Shown piece by piece: positions 1 through 11,587 of a stretch of DNA of 64,000 bases; position 1 is the first letter of the stretch, and every line of letters begins with the position of its first letter. The stretch spans positions 224,588 to 288,587 of the forward strand of contig ML976990.1 in the NCBI GenBank assembly GCA_010015675.1. The letters are read 5' to 3'. The translations under genes were made by a program, and so were the position numbers. The notes beneath the pieces are model-generated. The model searched no databases and was not told where the DNA came from. It saw only the letters and a list, made by a program, of their open reading frames with translations. This stretch comes from Byssothecium circinans (lineage: Eukaryota; Ascomycota; Dothideomycetes; Pleosporales; Massarinaceae).

Positions 1-2033
1 CGTTGTGTTGAGAAATCGCGTGTTTTGTTAAGGTGTCGCGTTTTGGTGGGGTGGCCCGGAACCACAGGTGGCCCGGAACTATATGCGCTAGCTTAGAGGC
101 CGCAGCCGGGACGGACAGCGGAAGCGGCTGTGGGATCACGCTATCCCCAGAGCTAATTAGCGCAAACAGAGAACTTACCGAGCGAATGAGTGGGCCCCGC
201 CAAGCAGAGACGCCGACGACATCCCATCCCAACAAGACGTTAACGGGCAGTTCGACATTAAAACGGCTCTTTGGGCACCTCGGGGCTTAAGTCCCCAGGC
301 TTCCTTCTTGCCACGGCTTCTTCAGAAATACATTGAGGCCTCAATGCGTCCCAGCTCCTTCTTCACTGCGCCACACTCTCTTCCTTTCGCGTCGATACGA
401 CCGAATTATTCAAGAGACATATAGAATGCCTTGCACGGGAATGTAAGGGTTATGGAGCTCTTAAGACAGCTACTAGCTGGAGGATAACATAGTCGGTGTC
501 AGCTGGACAGCTTTGCTAACGGCACGAGAACCTCAGAGTTGGGTGGAGACCTCTTGCCCTCGTTTAGCATGAATTAGTACAAAAGAGATAGATATGCATG
601 CCAGAAACAAGATTGAGATAAGGAAATAGCATAGGGTGCTGCCCGCGACGTCGTTGTCAAATTCCGGAATTCTTACGCAATTTAGGAAGTGTTTGGATCA
701 ACATACTAACCTGATTCTAAGCTTTTTATATAAACCTTGCGTCAGGTGGCAATCAAATCTTGTGATCTGTACAGTGTATTTTTCGGAGTCTGACGACATT
801 ATCACAAGAATAGTGTCTACAATGCACGAATACAACATTGTCAGTAAAGCATTTCATTGTGCTGCTCCTATGTGAGCGTACTATCCCTCCATTCCAAGCT
901 CATTGTGTGTTATATACCTGCTCCTCCTTCTCTCACATCTTTCATCCGTTGAGCCCTTCACGTTCTGTTCCAGCATGCCCCAGCCGGTTTACCATGCTTC
1001 AAGCTCGCTCGTTGAATGACTGTATGTACGGACGTCGTCGTTTGCGCGTAGTTTGTAAGGCCTATCGCTCTCACTACCTACACATCCTGCGCGAAGATGG
1101 GCCTGGTACCACTCACTTGGGATAGCGCTACTGGTGATAAGCAAGCGAAGTCAGTGTGGTGGCACGGTGAGGACAGGCTTCAAGGTGGCCGGAGTGCTGT
1201 GGCGATCATAGCATGAAGCTGGAAACAATGCTTACTCGTGATAGGGCTATTCGTGATGATCTGCTGCTATCTATTACCGCTCTGGTAGACCGAGCTGTTG
1301 CGAAAGACCGAAAAACTCACCTTACGACAAAACGATTAGTGCGGCCAATTCAGGTCATGGTTCAATCCACAGCGCGAGTTGACAACCTCGTCATGATACG
1401 CGGTGATCTCCCTAGTGGTCGGTATGGTTGTGCAAAGCGTGTTTCACAATCAGTTGGCACGCTCACGCGCAGTCCTACTGGAGGCCTTCACGTCGACTGT
1501 GCGGAGCCCAACTCAATCGTGCGCTACGCGGTCAATGCTATTGCTCAAGCTGCATTGAATGAAGCGGGGCCCTGTTCGGTTATGGGTCGAACAAGTGAAG
1601 GTGTGATGGGATTGTCCCGCCCGTGACAGTGACTGGAGTGCCTGGAGCTCTACTGATGCGCAGACAGGTACCTTCACAGGACGGTGCGTCAGCGGGCTAG
1701 TTGGTCGGTGGGTAAAGCCTCGACCTCTCTGTGAACGTCTCACTGGGTGGCGTACAGCGAATCGGGAGGCGGCATGGGTCTTTCTTGTTCGCGCAAACGC
1801 TTGAATAACCCAGGAGTCTATGGCAGGGCCCTGGTCCCAAGCGGTGTCGGCGACGTGAACGCCAGAAGCAGGCGTTACTCTTGGAGCGCAATTCGCCCAT
1901 TCGCGGCCGTTGGTCAGACGACAAACGATCAAACAGTAGCAGCAGCCTCAGCCCGCCCACTTACGGACAGTCCTGCCAAAACCCTGTCCAGGTGAATAGC
2001 GCGCTAGTGATTTGATCGTTTGATGCCTCCAGG
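1..2033. other. intergenic, no recognisable gene
   Basis: Open frames of up to about 140 codons occur on both strands, for example 1213-1626 plus and 1513-1932 minus. They overlap each other, lack any motif I recognise and show no splice-joined extension. I see no tRNA, rRNA or repeat here. The right end is the promoter of the gene starting at 2193. Confidence 0.6.
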
Positions 2034-2040
2034 TATAAAA
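2034..2040 (+). promoter_or_regulatory. TATA box of the gene at 2193
   Basis: A perfect tataaaa lies 153 bp before the start codon. It is followed by a pyrimidine-rich leader of C/T/A runs, typical of strongly expressed fungal genes. The role is inferred from position and consensus. Confidence 0.6.
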
Positions 2041-2192
2041 CCCCGCTGGCCTGCCTCGAGACCTCTCTCCCCCACACCCACACACCACACGGCAGCGCGC
2101 GCTGTGTCTCTCAAGCTCGGCGTCCAACAACCCCACCAAAGGCAATTTCCCCTATACTCACATTTGCCTTCCATCTCCCCCACTCTTTCACC

Positions 2193-3483
2193 ATGTTGGA
2201 ATACGTCCTTCCCGTCTCTCCGGTGCACCCTGCCTCTCCGCAGTCGGACATCGCGTCTGCCATCAATCCTTCTGAGGACATCCGCGCTGTGATGAGCCTC
2301 AACAACCTCCTCACCCCCCCGGCTCAGGAGTTTGAAGCGTCAGACCTGTCCGTCACTGCCCACTCCGCCGAGACAATTGAAGCTGTCACCGCCATCAAGA
2401 TCGAGACTGCTCCAGCTGTCGCTTCCGGAGACACGCTCAACCAAGCCGCCGCCAACGACAGCAAGCTTTCTTCATCTCCCCGCGCCGAGGAGCCCACCGC
2501 CCATCCCGCCGGTGCCTCTTCGCAGCCCGATGACAAGCCATCCTCCCCTCTGCCTACCGACAAGACTTCTTCCTCTCTCTCTCAGGAGGATATCGGGCAG
2601 CCCATCAGCCCCTCGTCATGGCCTTCCCACAAACTGTCCTCCCCTCCTCCCTCCCAGGAGGACGCCCCGATCGAAGAGCAGAACGACGACCATGTCGAGG
2701 ACCCGAATGACCACGGCATTCAACGCGAGTACTACTGCTGCAATGACCCTCAAGAGATCTGCCGCACTGGCCAATACACCTTGGCTCTCTCGCGCAAGGT
2801 GATCTCGGACCATTTCGGTCGCAACAAGGCCTGCACCCGCCAGATCAAGTCCTGGCCGCTGATGTGTCGCAAGCACTACCAGCGCGCGACGTACAACAAC
2901 AAAGTCTGGCAGCTCCGCAAGCTCGAGTTGATTGTGGAGCAGTTTGACGCGATCGAGAGCCAAATCCCTGGTACGTAACCTCAACCCCCAAGACATCTAA
3001 TATACTTTACTGACTCACTTTCTAGGCACTAAATACACCGTCGGCCTCAAGAAGTCCGAAGACGAGCGCCTGAACACGTTCTCGCGCAAGCTCGCCATGG
3101 GTAAGACCGAAGCTGAGGCAGAGTCGGCTGTCGCTCCCGGTGCTAGCAAGTCATTTGAAGCTCCGATCAAGCTTCTGCGCGAGCTTGAGAAGGGTCTCGG
3201 AAAGAACAAGACCATCGAAGAGGTCAAGGAGACGGTCGATACAATCGAGCACATGGTCCACCTGGACGACACCGCAAAGGTACCCTCGATTGAGTTCCTC
3301 CCCCAGATCGGCAAAGACGGCCAGCCGTTTACCTACGGCGCACCCGTTCCCAAGGCGCGCAAATCCACCAAGAAGACTGGCTCGCGCGTCTCAAAGAAGG
3401 GCGGCATTCAGAAGCTGAAGGAGGAACAGTCGCCAAAGTCAATGGTCAAGTCTGAGGCCGCCGCTGAGGCTTCCTCTTCGTAG
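2193..3483 (+). CDS. conserved fungal protein of unknown function with a Cys/His-containing block
   Basis: Two exons, 2193-2970 and 3026-3483, are joined across a 55-bp intron (gtacgt...tctag) that keeps frame and gives 411 aa. The N-terminal ~170 residues are low-complexity, rich in Ser, Pro and acidic residues, and look disordered. A conserved-looking block at about residues 185-270 contains YYCCNDPQEICRTGQY, then GRNKACTRQIKSWPLMCRKH and an aromatic/basic stretch; the spacing of Cys and His could bind a metal or nucleic acid, but that is inference. The C-terminus is Lys/Arg- and Ser-rich with a helical middle part, consistent with nuclear location. I believe this block belongs to a fungal-specific family but cannot name it. 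A TATA box lies upstream. Confidence 0.85.
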
Positions 3484-4638
3484 ACTTGCCTCTTCACCTC
3501 ACCGTTGGCTTCGTCCTCCTTAGAATTCCTCCTGTCCAGTGTTTCCAGGCTACGGTTTTTGCTCCTGCCAACCACGTCTTTTCGGTTTTCCCATCTGCGC
3601 CACCAACCGATAGTTCCACAGTGTTCCCCACTGTACATCATCTTCTTTCTCCACGGCAGGTCCCAATCGTTCCGCAAACGATATCTAGTATGAAACGCAT
3701 CTGCGATTCTCTAGACTCGCGAGACGATACATAGCAGAGCAGCATTCCCACCCGGCTGTCTTCTAGACCACCGCTTTCCTTTATCTCTCCCCTGCATTCC
3801 CTTTGGGCGGTTAGGGTCGGCACGGCATCTTTCGGCGTTGAAAATTGCATAGCACGGATCGGACCCTTTCTTTTCTTACGATACCCTGGGCGGCTGGTAC
3901 ATCCCTCAAAGATACCCTTTCCCTTTTCTCATTTCATGGATATCACGGGTTGGATTGAGAATCATCTTTGGGAGTACTAGCAGGTGGCCTCGGGCCATTT
4001 TCGATATTTGTATTGGCGTTCCAGGATACTGGCTGATGAACTGGACGCCGGCATAGTTTAGCGTCTCTCCGTAGATGACTTGAATAATCTTCAATAACCC
4101 AAACATTGTATATGCTTCGTGATGTTATACAGGTGATTTGATACTGCTGTTGACAATGTTGTTTACCCAATTGAGGAAGTGATGTTGCATCGGCCCCCCC
4201 CCCACATCGTTTGCTGCTGCAGTGCCGGATGACGTGCAGTAGCTTGAGATGATCGAGAATCTCTCCTGCTCACGACGGCCGCTTCTCTTGACACTATCTA
4301 CGCAAAATTCAAGCTGGCCGTGGGGCATAGCCTCGATTTCGCGGAAGATTGAGAGCATCACCAATCACTAGGAGCGCTCACATCTGGATTAGTAAAGAGC
4401 AGATAAAGGATTCACAGTGAACTGCATATTTGGTTTAATCCGAAATCTACCAATTTGGGGATTCTGATGGTCGTTTGTAACTAGGAGAAGAAAATGGCGG
4501 TGTCGACGGTATGTTTGAGGCGGTCCTTTGATTCCGGCAAACGGCCTCACCGCCCGTGTAAACACAGCCGCTCGCGAGACCTCTTCCCTCCCACCTTCAC
4601 CGACATCTTAACTTCATACGGCACAATCGATCGCAGCC
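3484..4638. other. intergenic between two plus-strand genes
   Basis: 3' region of the upstream gene and promoter of the gene at 4639. It holds a short poly-C run near 4194-4204. The short open frames here have no recognisable features. Confidence 0.6.
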
Positions 4639-5830
4639 ATGGCAACCTCCTCGCAGGCACTGCCGACAATTTCCACCGAGCAACTTGAGGTTTACAAGGG
4701 CGTGTTTGACTGGAATACCGACACACTGATCGCAAACATCCAGGCCACGAAGCCGGATTACAATGTCAAAGACCCTGCTACTTGGCCCATCATTACAGTT
4801 CCTCGGATGAACGAGATCAACGAAGAGCCGTTCCGTCGCATGCGGAAGCTCCCGTTCGGCATCGTGTTTCCGGCGGTTATCGTCTGTGGTAAGTACTATG
4901 GTAGACTGCCCAAGGCTGTGCTCCCTTTCGCGCGCAATAGTCAGTCTATTCTACATGATTCGGTAACAACAGTCTTGGTTGGAATGTGCCGTCAATTCTT
5001 GAGCTTTACTGACTTTGAATCAACCAAATCTAGACTATGTTAAACATGAAGCGTCACCTCAACGCGCCGCTATCCTTGTAGGCAACAAGTCCATGAACCG
5101 TCTGTTCCACGACTTTCCCTTCCACTTCGATCAATTCGGTCGTGCTCTCGATGAGTACGCCATGACGACGGAAGCCCGCATCGCTTATGCGTCGCATGTC
5201 TCGCCACGACCGCCGCCTGCTGCTCCGACAGGTCCCCGGGATTCTCTGTCGTCGCGAGTGCGACCGCAGAATGGTCTCAACTCCGGCCGCCAGACATTCG
5301 GACAGCGCCTCGTTCGCCCTACCCGGCCCAAGACGACTGATGGAGTGTTTTTAGGAGTCATCCAGATGCTCGCAAGTAAACAAAACACGAGCAAACCCGG
5401 CGATCAGCGCAAATACGAGACAGTCGGCAGGCAGCTCATTGAGGCTCGGAAGGCCCTGGAGAAGGAAAAGACGCGAGCCCTTGAGAACGAAGTCGAATTC
5501 ACGAACCGTGTGTCAGAGCTCCAAGCTACTCTGGCGGCCCAGTCTGAAAAGGCAGGTGAGGATCTCGAGAAGCTGAGTACTGCGATGAGCAATCGGCTTG
5601 CTACAGAGAAAGAGCGTGCTGGAGCCGCCGAGGAGAGGATCAAGTTCTTGGAGAACGAAGTGGGAGGCCTCCAGGAGTTGTTGTCGGCCTCCCGCCAGGA
5701 GACCAACGTCGCCAATGACCGCATGTTCAAGATATGGGAGAAACTCAAAAGTGAAGAGGAGCCAAAGAAGCGAAAGAAAGGACCTGGAGGTGTTGGAAAC
5801 AGTAACACCCCCAAGCGCTCCCGTTTCTGA
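4639..5830 (+). CDS. hypothetical coiled-coil protein
   Basis: Exons 4639-4888 and 5034-5830 join across a 145-bp intron (gtaagt...ctag), giving 348 aa; the start has a good context (gccatggca). The N-terminal ~115 residues look folded (VYKGVFDWNTDTLIANIQAT; FHDFPFHFDQFGRALDEYAM). A Pro/Arg-rich linker follows, then a long coiled coil at roughly residues 215-325 rich in Glu, Lys, Ala and Leu. The end is a basic tail, PKKRKKGPGG...PKRSRF, that resembles a bipartite nuclear localisation signal. No catalytic motif is visible. I do not recognise the family; a nuclear structural or adaptor role is only a guess from the coiled coil and basic tail. Confidence 0.82.
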
Positions 5831-7507
5831 GCTTGACTCCCCCACTCAAGAGTAGGGATCATGTTTGGCGGGTCTTTTCGGCGTATAGCGGGTTATCAAA
5901 GTGTGGGGTAGCTTCCCCGGGTGTTTGCAATGGTATGGCACTGTAGGTAAGCGTGGCCTATGTTGGCAATGGCGGGCTCGGCCACGCTTTTGACAGGTAC
6001 AGTCGCTAAGCGCGGCTCTATCAGTTGTCCTTCAAGGTACTGTAATCAATAGGAGCCCTCTCAACGATAGTTCTTTCATGGTTTGTTTTGCATCCAAGGC
6101 ATTCGGCGGATGCCTGTAAACAGGTGTGTGTAGAAGTGCTTGCAGTGACTCAACATAAACTCTGTGTCTACAACACTGCCCTATCGAGTGATTCTCCATA
6201 GAACAGTGGAGTTGGGAATCCACGGATAAGACTCGCTAGCCTATTGCTTATTGCTGCTCATGTGTCGCATTTCAGCCAACCAATTTTCGAACCTCCACCT
6301 TGGTCGAAGAAAACCCTAGCTCGTCCCAACGCACCTTGCAAAGTTCACGAGGACTCAGCCTTAACAAGGCACCCCATTGGCCTTCTCTCTAGAGCGTTAC
6401 ACCTATAAGCAATCCTCGCTCAGCCAGCTATTGCAATAAACCTTCCAGTCCCGTGGCTCTTCCCTTGCTCATCCAGTATTCTCACACATACTCACATAGC
6501 TTAAAACATCTACAGCACAAAGGTAACTGCAGACTCCATGAAAGGAAGAAAACACAGCTTAATACTATCATCCAACCCACCCACTATTGAGAAATAGTAC
6601 GAGTACGCTACTCCCACTCTTAAAGTAAAAAATATTCACCACGGCGGCATAAAAATATTCGTGAACGCCTCAACTTCATTAATACAGCTTCCTTTCATCA
6701 TCTCGCCCTTCCTGTAAAAAACATCTGCCTGCCTCGACATTCCATACATAACCCCGATGCTCTCACTCTCTACCCGTCTCTTAAACCAAACCCAAACCCA
6801 CCTTCCCCAACGCCGTATCCTCCTCAAACCTCTTCTTCTACACCAACTTCCGCATGAAAACCCTAACGGCCGCCTCTTCATCCCAAGCTAATACACCGTA
6901 ATGCCGACATCTCCCGCTGCCTCGCTGGCGCTGCTCAATGCGTGTGCGAAGTACCCTCAGGCTAGCACGCGGCTGTGGATTTTTTTTAGATTGTTTGGAG
7001 CATACGGTGCGTGGTAAGAAGGTGTGCAGGTGCGAGGAATTGCTAGGGCATGAAGTGAGGATTGTTATGAGGGATGGATAGGGTGGAGAGGGGGGATTTA
7101 GGGGTTGTTGACGGAGATGGGGAGGGTAAGATTGGTGTTGAGAAAGGTGGTGATGGAAGTGATGAAAGTGACGGTGAAGATGAGGTGTGGGTGCGGAAGA
7201 GGAAGGAAAGGAGGGTTGAACATGAAGAAGACAAGGCCAAAACTAAGGAGGAGAAAGGGGATGAGGCATAGGGCGAGGATGAGTTTTTGGAATGATTGAT
7301 TGGGTGGATGGAATGTGATGGCGTATGATTGTCAAAAGAGTGTTTTACAACATTGTTGCTCTGACGTTATTGAGTATTTTCTCCATCTCGTCCGTGTATA
7401 AAAGGGAAAAACATCACGGTGTTGCGCATATATCATTTCGTATCTTCGTATTCATCCTGTCATAGCCCAACAATGCAAACTAATCCTGAAACCACGGTCT
7501 ACCCGAC
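5831..7507. other. intergenic, no gene recognised
   Basis: About 1.7 kb without a supported gene. Between about 7030 and 7270 the plus strand is strongly purine-rich, with several runs of three to six G; this creates open frames on both strands made of biased residues (Glu/Gly/Lys or Ser/Pro), which I take as composition artefacts. The 3' end adjoins the stop of the minus-strand glycosidase gene. Confidence 0.6.
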
Positions 7508-8521
7508 CTACGCTTCCTCCAACTTCGCAGGCGGAGCCTCCACCTCAGGCTGCTTGTCTTTCAAATGAATATGCCCCTCCTCATCATACACCAGCTCCCT
7601 AATCTTCACACACCGCAGATGATTCCTCCCACCTGACAAGGTAGCGTCATGGTAAAACAACCACCACTTGCCCTTAAACTCCGCAATACTGTGATGCGTC
7701 GTCCACCCAAGCACCGGCTCCAATATCCTTCCTCCGTACGTGAACGGCCCCAAGGGATTATCGCCAATTGCGTAGCACAGGTAATGCGTATCGCCCGTTG
7801 AGTACGAAAAATAGTACTTGCCCTTGTACTTGTGCAACCAGGCGGCTTCGAAGAAGCGACGCGCGTGATCGGACGCGGCGATGGGCGAGGAAGTAGACGG
7901 ATCGAGGATTTGCACATCGGTTACGGGAGATGCGAAGGAGAGCATATCATCCGAAAGTTTGGCAACCTTTGCGCTCAGAGCAGCGCCAGTAGAGGGTTCA
8001 TTAGCGCCGAGTTGACTCTTATCAAACCCCTCGCCAGCATAACACTGCAACTGTCCCCCCCAAAGCCCGCCGAAATACAAATACGCCGTCCCATCATCAT
8101 CCACAAAGCTCGCAGGATCGATGCTAAAACTCCCCTTGATCGCCTCCTTCTCTGCCTTGAACGGTCCCTCTGGTTTCTGTCCCACCGCCACACCGATCCT
8201 GAAGATATCCTCTTTATCCCTGGCTGGGAAGTACAGGTAGTATTTTCCGTTCTTGGTGGCGGCGTCGGGTGCCCAGAGTTGTTTCGAGACCCATGGTATG
8301 TCTTCGGCTTTTAGAGCGATGCCGTGGTCGGTTACGGGCCCGCCTACTTCGTCCATGCTGAGGACGTGGTAGTCGGCCATGTCGTATTGGTCGCCTTTGT
8401 CATTGTCTTTTATGGTGGTTTCGCGGTCGTGCGACGGGTAGATGTATAGGCGATTGTTGAAGACGTGAGCGCTGGGGTCGGCCGTGTAGATGTGTTTTAC
8501 AATTGGGTCTTTGTCGGCCAT
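7508..8521 (-). CDS. family 43 glycoside hydrolase, predicted intracellular
   Basis: Single exon, 337 aa. It matches the five-bladed beta-propeller GH43 family (beta-xylosidases and alpha-L-arabinofuranosidases, inverting mechanism). The three expected acidic residues are visible: Asp15 in TADPSAHVFNNRLYIYPSHD (general base), Asp135 in SIDPASFVDDDG (pKa modulator) and Glu225 in FFEAAWLHKYKGKYYFSYS (general acid). There is no signal peptide: the protein begins MADKDPIVKHIY, directly before the first blade. It would therefore act in the cytosol, probably on imported xylo- or arabino-oligosaccharides. The length equals a bare catalytic domain with no accessory beta-sandwich. Substrate cannot be read from sequence. 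Absence of an intron and a leader is compatible with bacterial ancestry, but that is inference. Confidence 0.92.
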   Translation of the reverse strand: MADKDPIVKHIYTADPSAHVFNNRLYIYPSHDRETTIKDNDKGDQYDMADYHVLSMDEVGGPVTDHGIALKAEDIPWVSKQLWAPDAATKNGKYYLYFPARDKEDIFRIGVAVGQKPEGPFKAEKEAIKGSFSIDPASFVDDDGTAYLYFGGLWGGQLQCYAGEGFDKSQLGANEPSTGAALSAKVAKLSDDMLSFASPVTDVQILDPSTSSPIAASDHARRFFEAAWLHKYKGKYYFSYSTGDTHYLCYAIGDNPLGPFTYGGRILEPVLGWTTHHSIAEFKGKWWLFYHDATLSGGRNHLRCVKIRELVYDEEGHIHLKDKQPEVEAPPAKLEEA

Positions 8522-9321
8522 TTTTTAGCTATCTTTTTTCTTGTGGTCTTTCTTTGATGCTTCTTATATGCGCAGATGTGGATTTAGATGATAGCTGAAG
8601 TTATTGTACCGCGATATCGTGAGGCTTTATGTCACTAAAGCTTCCCCGCGGCGAAAGCTGGACTGCCCCTCCAATTTAGCCATTTTAACCATCGGAGCGC
8701 GTAGCCCGCTGAGCTTTCGATACCAAGACTACATCAAGCGGGCGCGGGTGCGCGTTAATCGAACGTGGTAAGGCTGAGCGTTTGGGCTTTGAGCGATGGC
8801 AGAGATCGCGACGTCGCCGTTTATCCGCCTATTCAACCGCTGCAGTTAAGCCGCTCTGCGCGATAAAAACTTCGGGTTGCCGGAGGTCAGGCACCAGCAG
8901 GAGTGGGATAGCGCGCAGAAATACCAGAAGAACCGGTGATTCCACGCTACGATCGTGATTTAGGAAGGATTGGGTGGTCACACAAGCTCCAAAGGTTGTC
9001 GCGAGTGCACGTGCCGGTCCTATTCACTCGGAAGGAAACACCCGATGACTAAGCGAGACGACCCATCAATGCTGATAGAACGGCAGATCATAAGTGATGG
9101 GACTCAAATCTTGTATCGCTACCGCAGGTCCATGATATGGAATACGTTGCCAGACTTCTGACAAATGACTACCAAAATGATCCGGCGGGATATACGAGGG
9201 CTTTTCAGCCGCCCTATGAATACGCAGAACGATAGCAATCCCCAACTGCTCTGGCTCACCACTGCCATTAACAGTGACTAGCTTTCTCGTAGCTTAACGT
9301 ATGAGAGTAAAACCCCAAGAT
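8522..9321. other. intergenic, GH43 upstream region
   Basis: Promoter side of the GH43 gene and 3' side of the RING gene. No gene, RNA or repeat recognised. Confidence 0.55.
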
Positions 9322-10071
9322 CTAGCCCCACACCCTCGCCATAACCCACCCAAAAGCGCCTACGAAGATGCTCTTGAGGATGATCTTCGCATACCCATCA
9401 GCCACCTCATTCTGCCTCTCCACCGTCGCACCAAAAGCCTCCTCATCTCTCCGCACAGCATCGTCTTCTTCCTTCTCAATGCGCGCCCAAGTTCTAGCAA
9501 CTTCTCTTAACTCAATTGCCCCTAAGCAAAATGTTAGTATATACATAATTCATAACTCTACCGCACCATGATCTCGAGAGTCTGATCATTGGGGCTTGTA
9601 CTTACGCATATTGAACCACTTACTCCGGCAAAGCGGACACTTATTCCCACTCTTCCTACCACTAGCAATCCACTTACGCAAGCATCCGTATCCGAAGACA
9701 TGGCCTCGGCAACCTTGCAGCTCTATGATGACAACGGGAGGATGAGAAGCGGAGTATATACCTTGGCAAATGGGGCACATAGTGCCAGGGGATGGGTATA
9801 ACGGGTCGGTAGGGAGGAGACTTCGGACGTGATTGGCACAGAAATCTTTCAGGGTGCGAGCATAGCTCAGCTGGATGGTGGGACGGGGCGGTTGAGCACG
9901 TGTAGCTGGTACAGGTGGAGGAGCTTGACGACGGTTGGCGCGTTGTAGGGTGCGGTCTACGTGGATGGTGGGACGCTCTGGACTAGAGGGGTACAAAACT
10001 TGCGGAGGTGTGTCCACAGTGACATCCTGTTCGTGCAGCCGGCGCTGTATAGCTCGTCTCCAGTCAGTCAT
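9322..10071 (-). CDS. RING-type zinc finger protein with C-terminal hydrophobic segment
   Basis: Exon 1 is 10071-9606 and exon 2 is 9521-9322, joined over an 84-bp intron with donor gtaagt, branch-like ctaac and acceptor ttag; 221 aa result. The finger at about residues 97-152 has CPIC, then GCRGHVFGYGC (a C-x2-H pair followed by Cys), and CPLC, a RING-like cross-brace. Such fingers usually act in E3 ubiquitin ligases; that function is inferred from the family. The second exon adds a charged helix (ARTWARIEKEEDDAVRRDEE) and ends with a hydrophobic stretch, IILKSIFVGAFGWVMARVW, that could be a tail anchor. Reading through without the intron would stop just after the finger. Two decayed relatives lie at 32.7-33.4 and 34.2-34.5 kb. 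Confidence 0.8.
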
Positions 10072-10433
10072 GGTAAGGAGGAATCTGGTCTTCTTGGTCC
10101 GAGGTTGTGATTTGGAGGTGCGGGAAGTCGCAGGTTTTTGACTTTAGGGTTGTGAGGCGATTGTATGTTTCGGTAGATGCATGGTATTCGTCTGGTGGAG
10201 AAGTGTATTACAATGCACTAGCGCAATTAGCTACGCGGTGAAATCGCGTGATTAGATTCCCAAACGCGCAGACTAGTTTCGTCAATGTCTGCCTAGGGGG
10301 TCTGTCCGGTAACGTGATCAGTGCTATGACGTGATTGATGGTTTAAAACGTGCTAGCAAAGGTGAAAAACAATGTTGATATGAGTATGTACATGAAGGGT
10401 TATTTCATTAGCTAAAGCATACGCGATAGCAGC

Positions 10434-11587
10434 TTAGCTCAACAGCTTTGTGATCGACGCTGCTGTCGCATTGTGGACTGGGAATGTAGGGTGCAAGTTG
10501 TTGAGCCACAGGTATTCGTTCACTGCGTACGCGCAGCTCGGATCCTTCGTATACCACGTTGGCGTGCCACTATAAATACTGTCAGTTAAATGCCTTTCCC
10601 TGGAATCCGTATACATACTTCTGATAAGCCGCACAGTAGCCCGTAGTATTCTTCAACCCCTTCGTCTGGTCGTATGCTGCCGGATTCTTGATCACGTTGT
10701 TATAAAGGCCAAAAGTATCATGAATAAACAACCTTGCATCTGTATGCTTCTTTCCAAAAGCCTGGGTCAAGTTCCCCAACTTCTGGTTCCACACCCCAAT
10801 TGCTTTGCCTTCAGTCTCAATCGCATAGTCGCCATTTTCTAACGTCAGAGGTGCAAGGTTCACCGGGGGCACGCTCAGGAACAAGAAGTTTCTTGCGCCA
10901 GTTTCGTATACCTGTTCGAGCAGGCCATCGTAAACGGTGAAGATTTGATCGTATAGAGCGGTGGAGTTGTCGAACCACCATGAGTTACCGACATCGTTGA
11001 TACCAATGAAGAATGCAAAGAGGGAGTCAGCAGATGTCCAGGGTGTGGCAGCAGGATGAGAGCCGTAGGTGGGTAGAAAGAGGTTTTGCGTCTGATTTTT
11101 GAGGGAGAGGACGGTGGGCGCGTAGGGAACTACGAGGGCAGAGTCCACGGTGGCGCCGCCGTAGGCGACGTTGTAGGTCTTGACGAAGCTGGCGTTGTAC
11201 GTGGAGGTCAAGAAGCCTAGCCAGTTGGGGCCGCTGTTTTGGTGTTAGACGGGTGATGTGGGACGATAGGGAAGGCTACTTTGATGATGTCCAACCCCTG
11301 TGAATGGTTAGCTTTGGTAGGTGAGAATAGATACTGTAGCTTACGGAAAGGTCGGGTTACCGAAGGGATTGGCTGCGTTAGGTTGTGTACCTTTAACGTC
11401 GAATCCAGTTTGAGTGTAGGAGTCGCCACTATTGGTAGATTAGTGAACTGAGTATGTGGCCTATGTTTTTTTCTACCTACAAGACAAACAAGTTTTTGAC
11501 GCCCTTCCATCCAGACCACGAAGGTGCAGCGGTAGGAGCAGCCAGTCCGGCCGTTGCCAACGAGAGCGCAATACCAGCAGACTTCAT
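10434..11587 (-). CDS. secreted SGNH/GDSL esterase, CE16 acetylesterase-like
   Basis: Five exons: 11587-11481, 11428-11345, 11297-11280 (only 18 nt), 11233-10619 and 10569-10434. Introns are 52, 47, 46 and 49 bp, all GT-AG, and the phases all agree; 319 aa result. A signal peptide [20 protein letters not shown] starts the protein. Block I is [10 protein letters not shown] with nucleophile Ser39, which forms only after the first splice. GGAT (block II-like), FIGINDVGN (block III, Gly-x-Asn) and a C-terminal LHPT with His301 follow. The residue three before the His is Asn298 instead of the usual Asp of DxxH. Family knowledge suggests extracellular removal of acetyl groups from hemicellulose-derived sugars. 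Several N-x-S/T sites support secretion. Confidence 0.88.

Noticed and set aside
1213..1626. 137-codon plus-strand open frame
   Set aside because: No motif, no splice-supported extension, and an overlapping antisense frame of the same length; likely chance.
7043..7299. Open frames on both strands in the purine-rich stretch
   Set aside because: The residues simply mirror the purine/pyrimidine bias.
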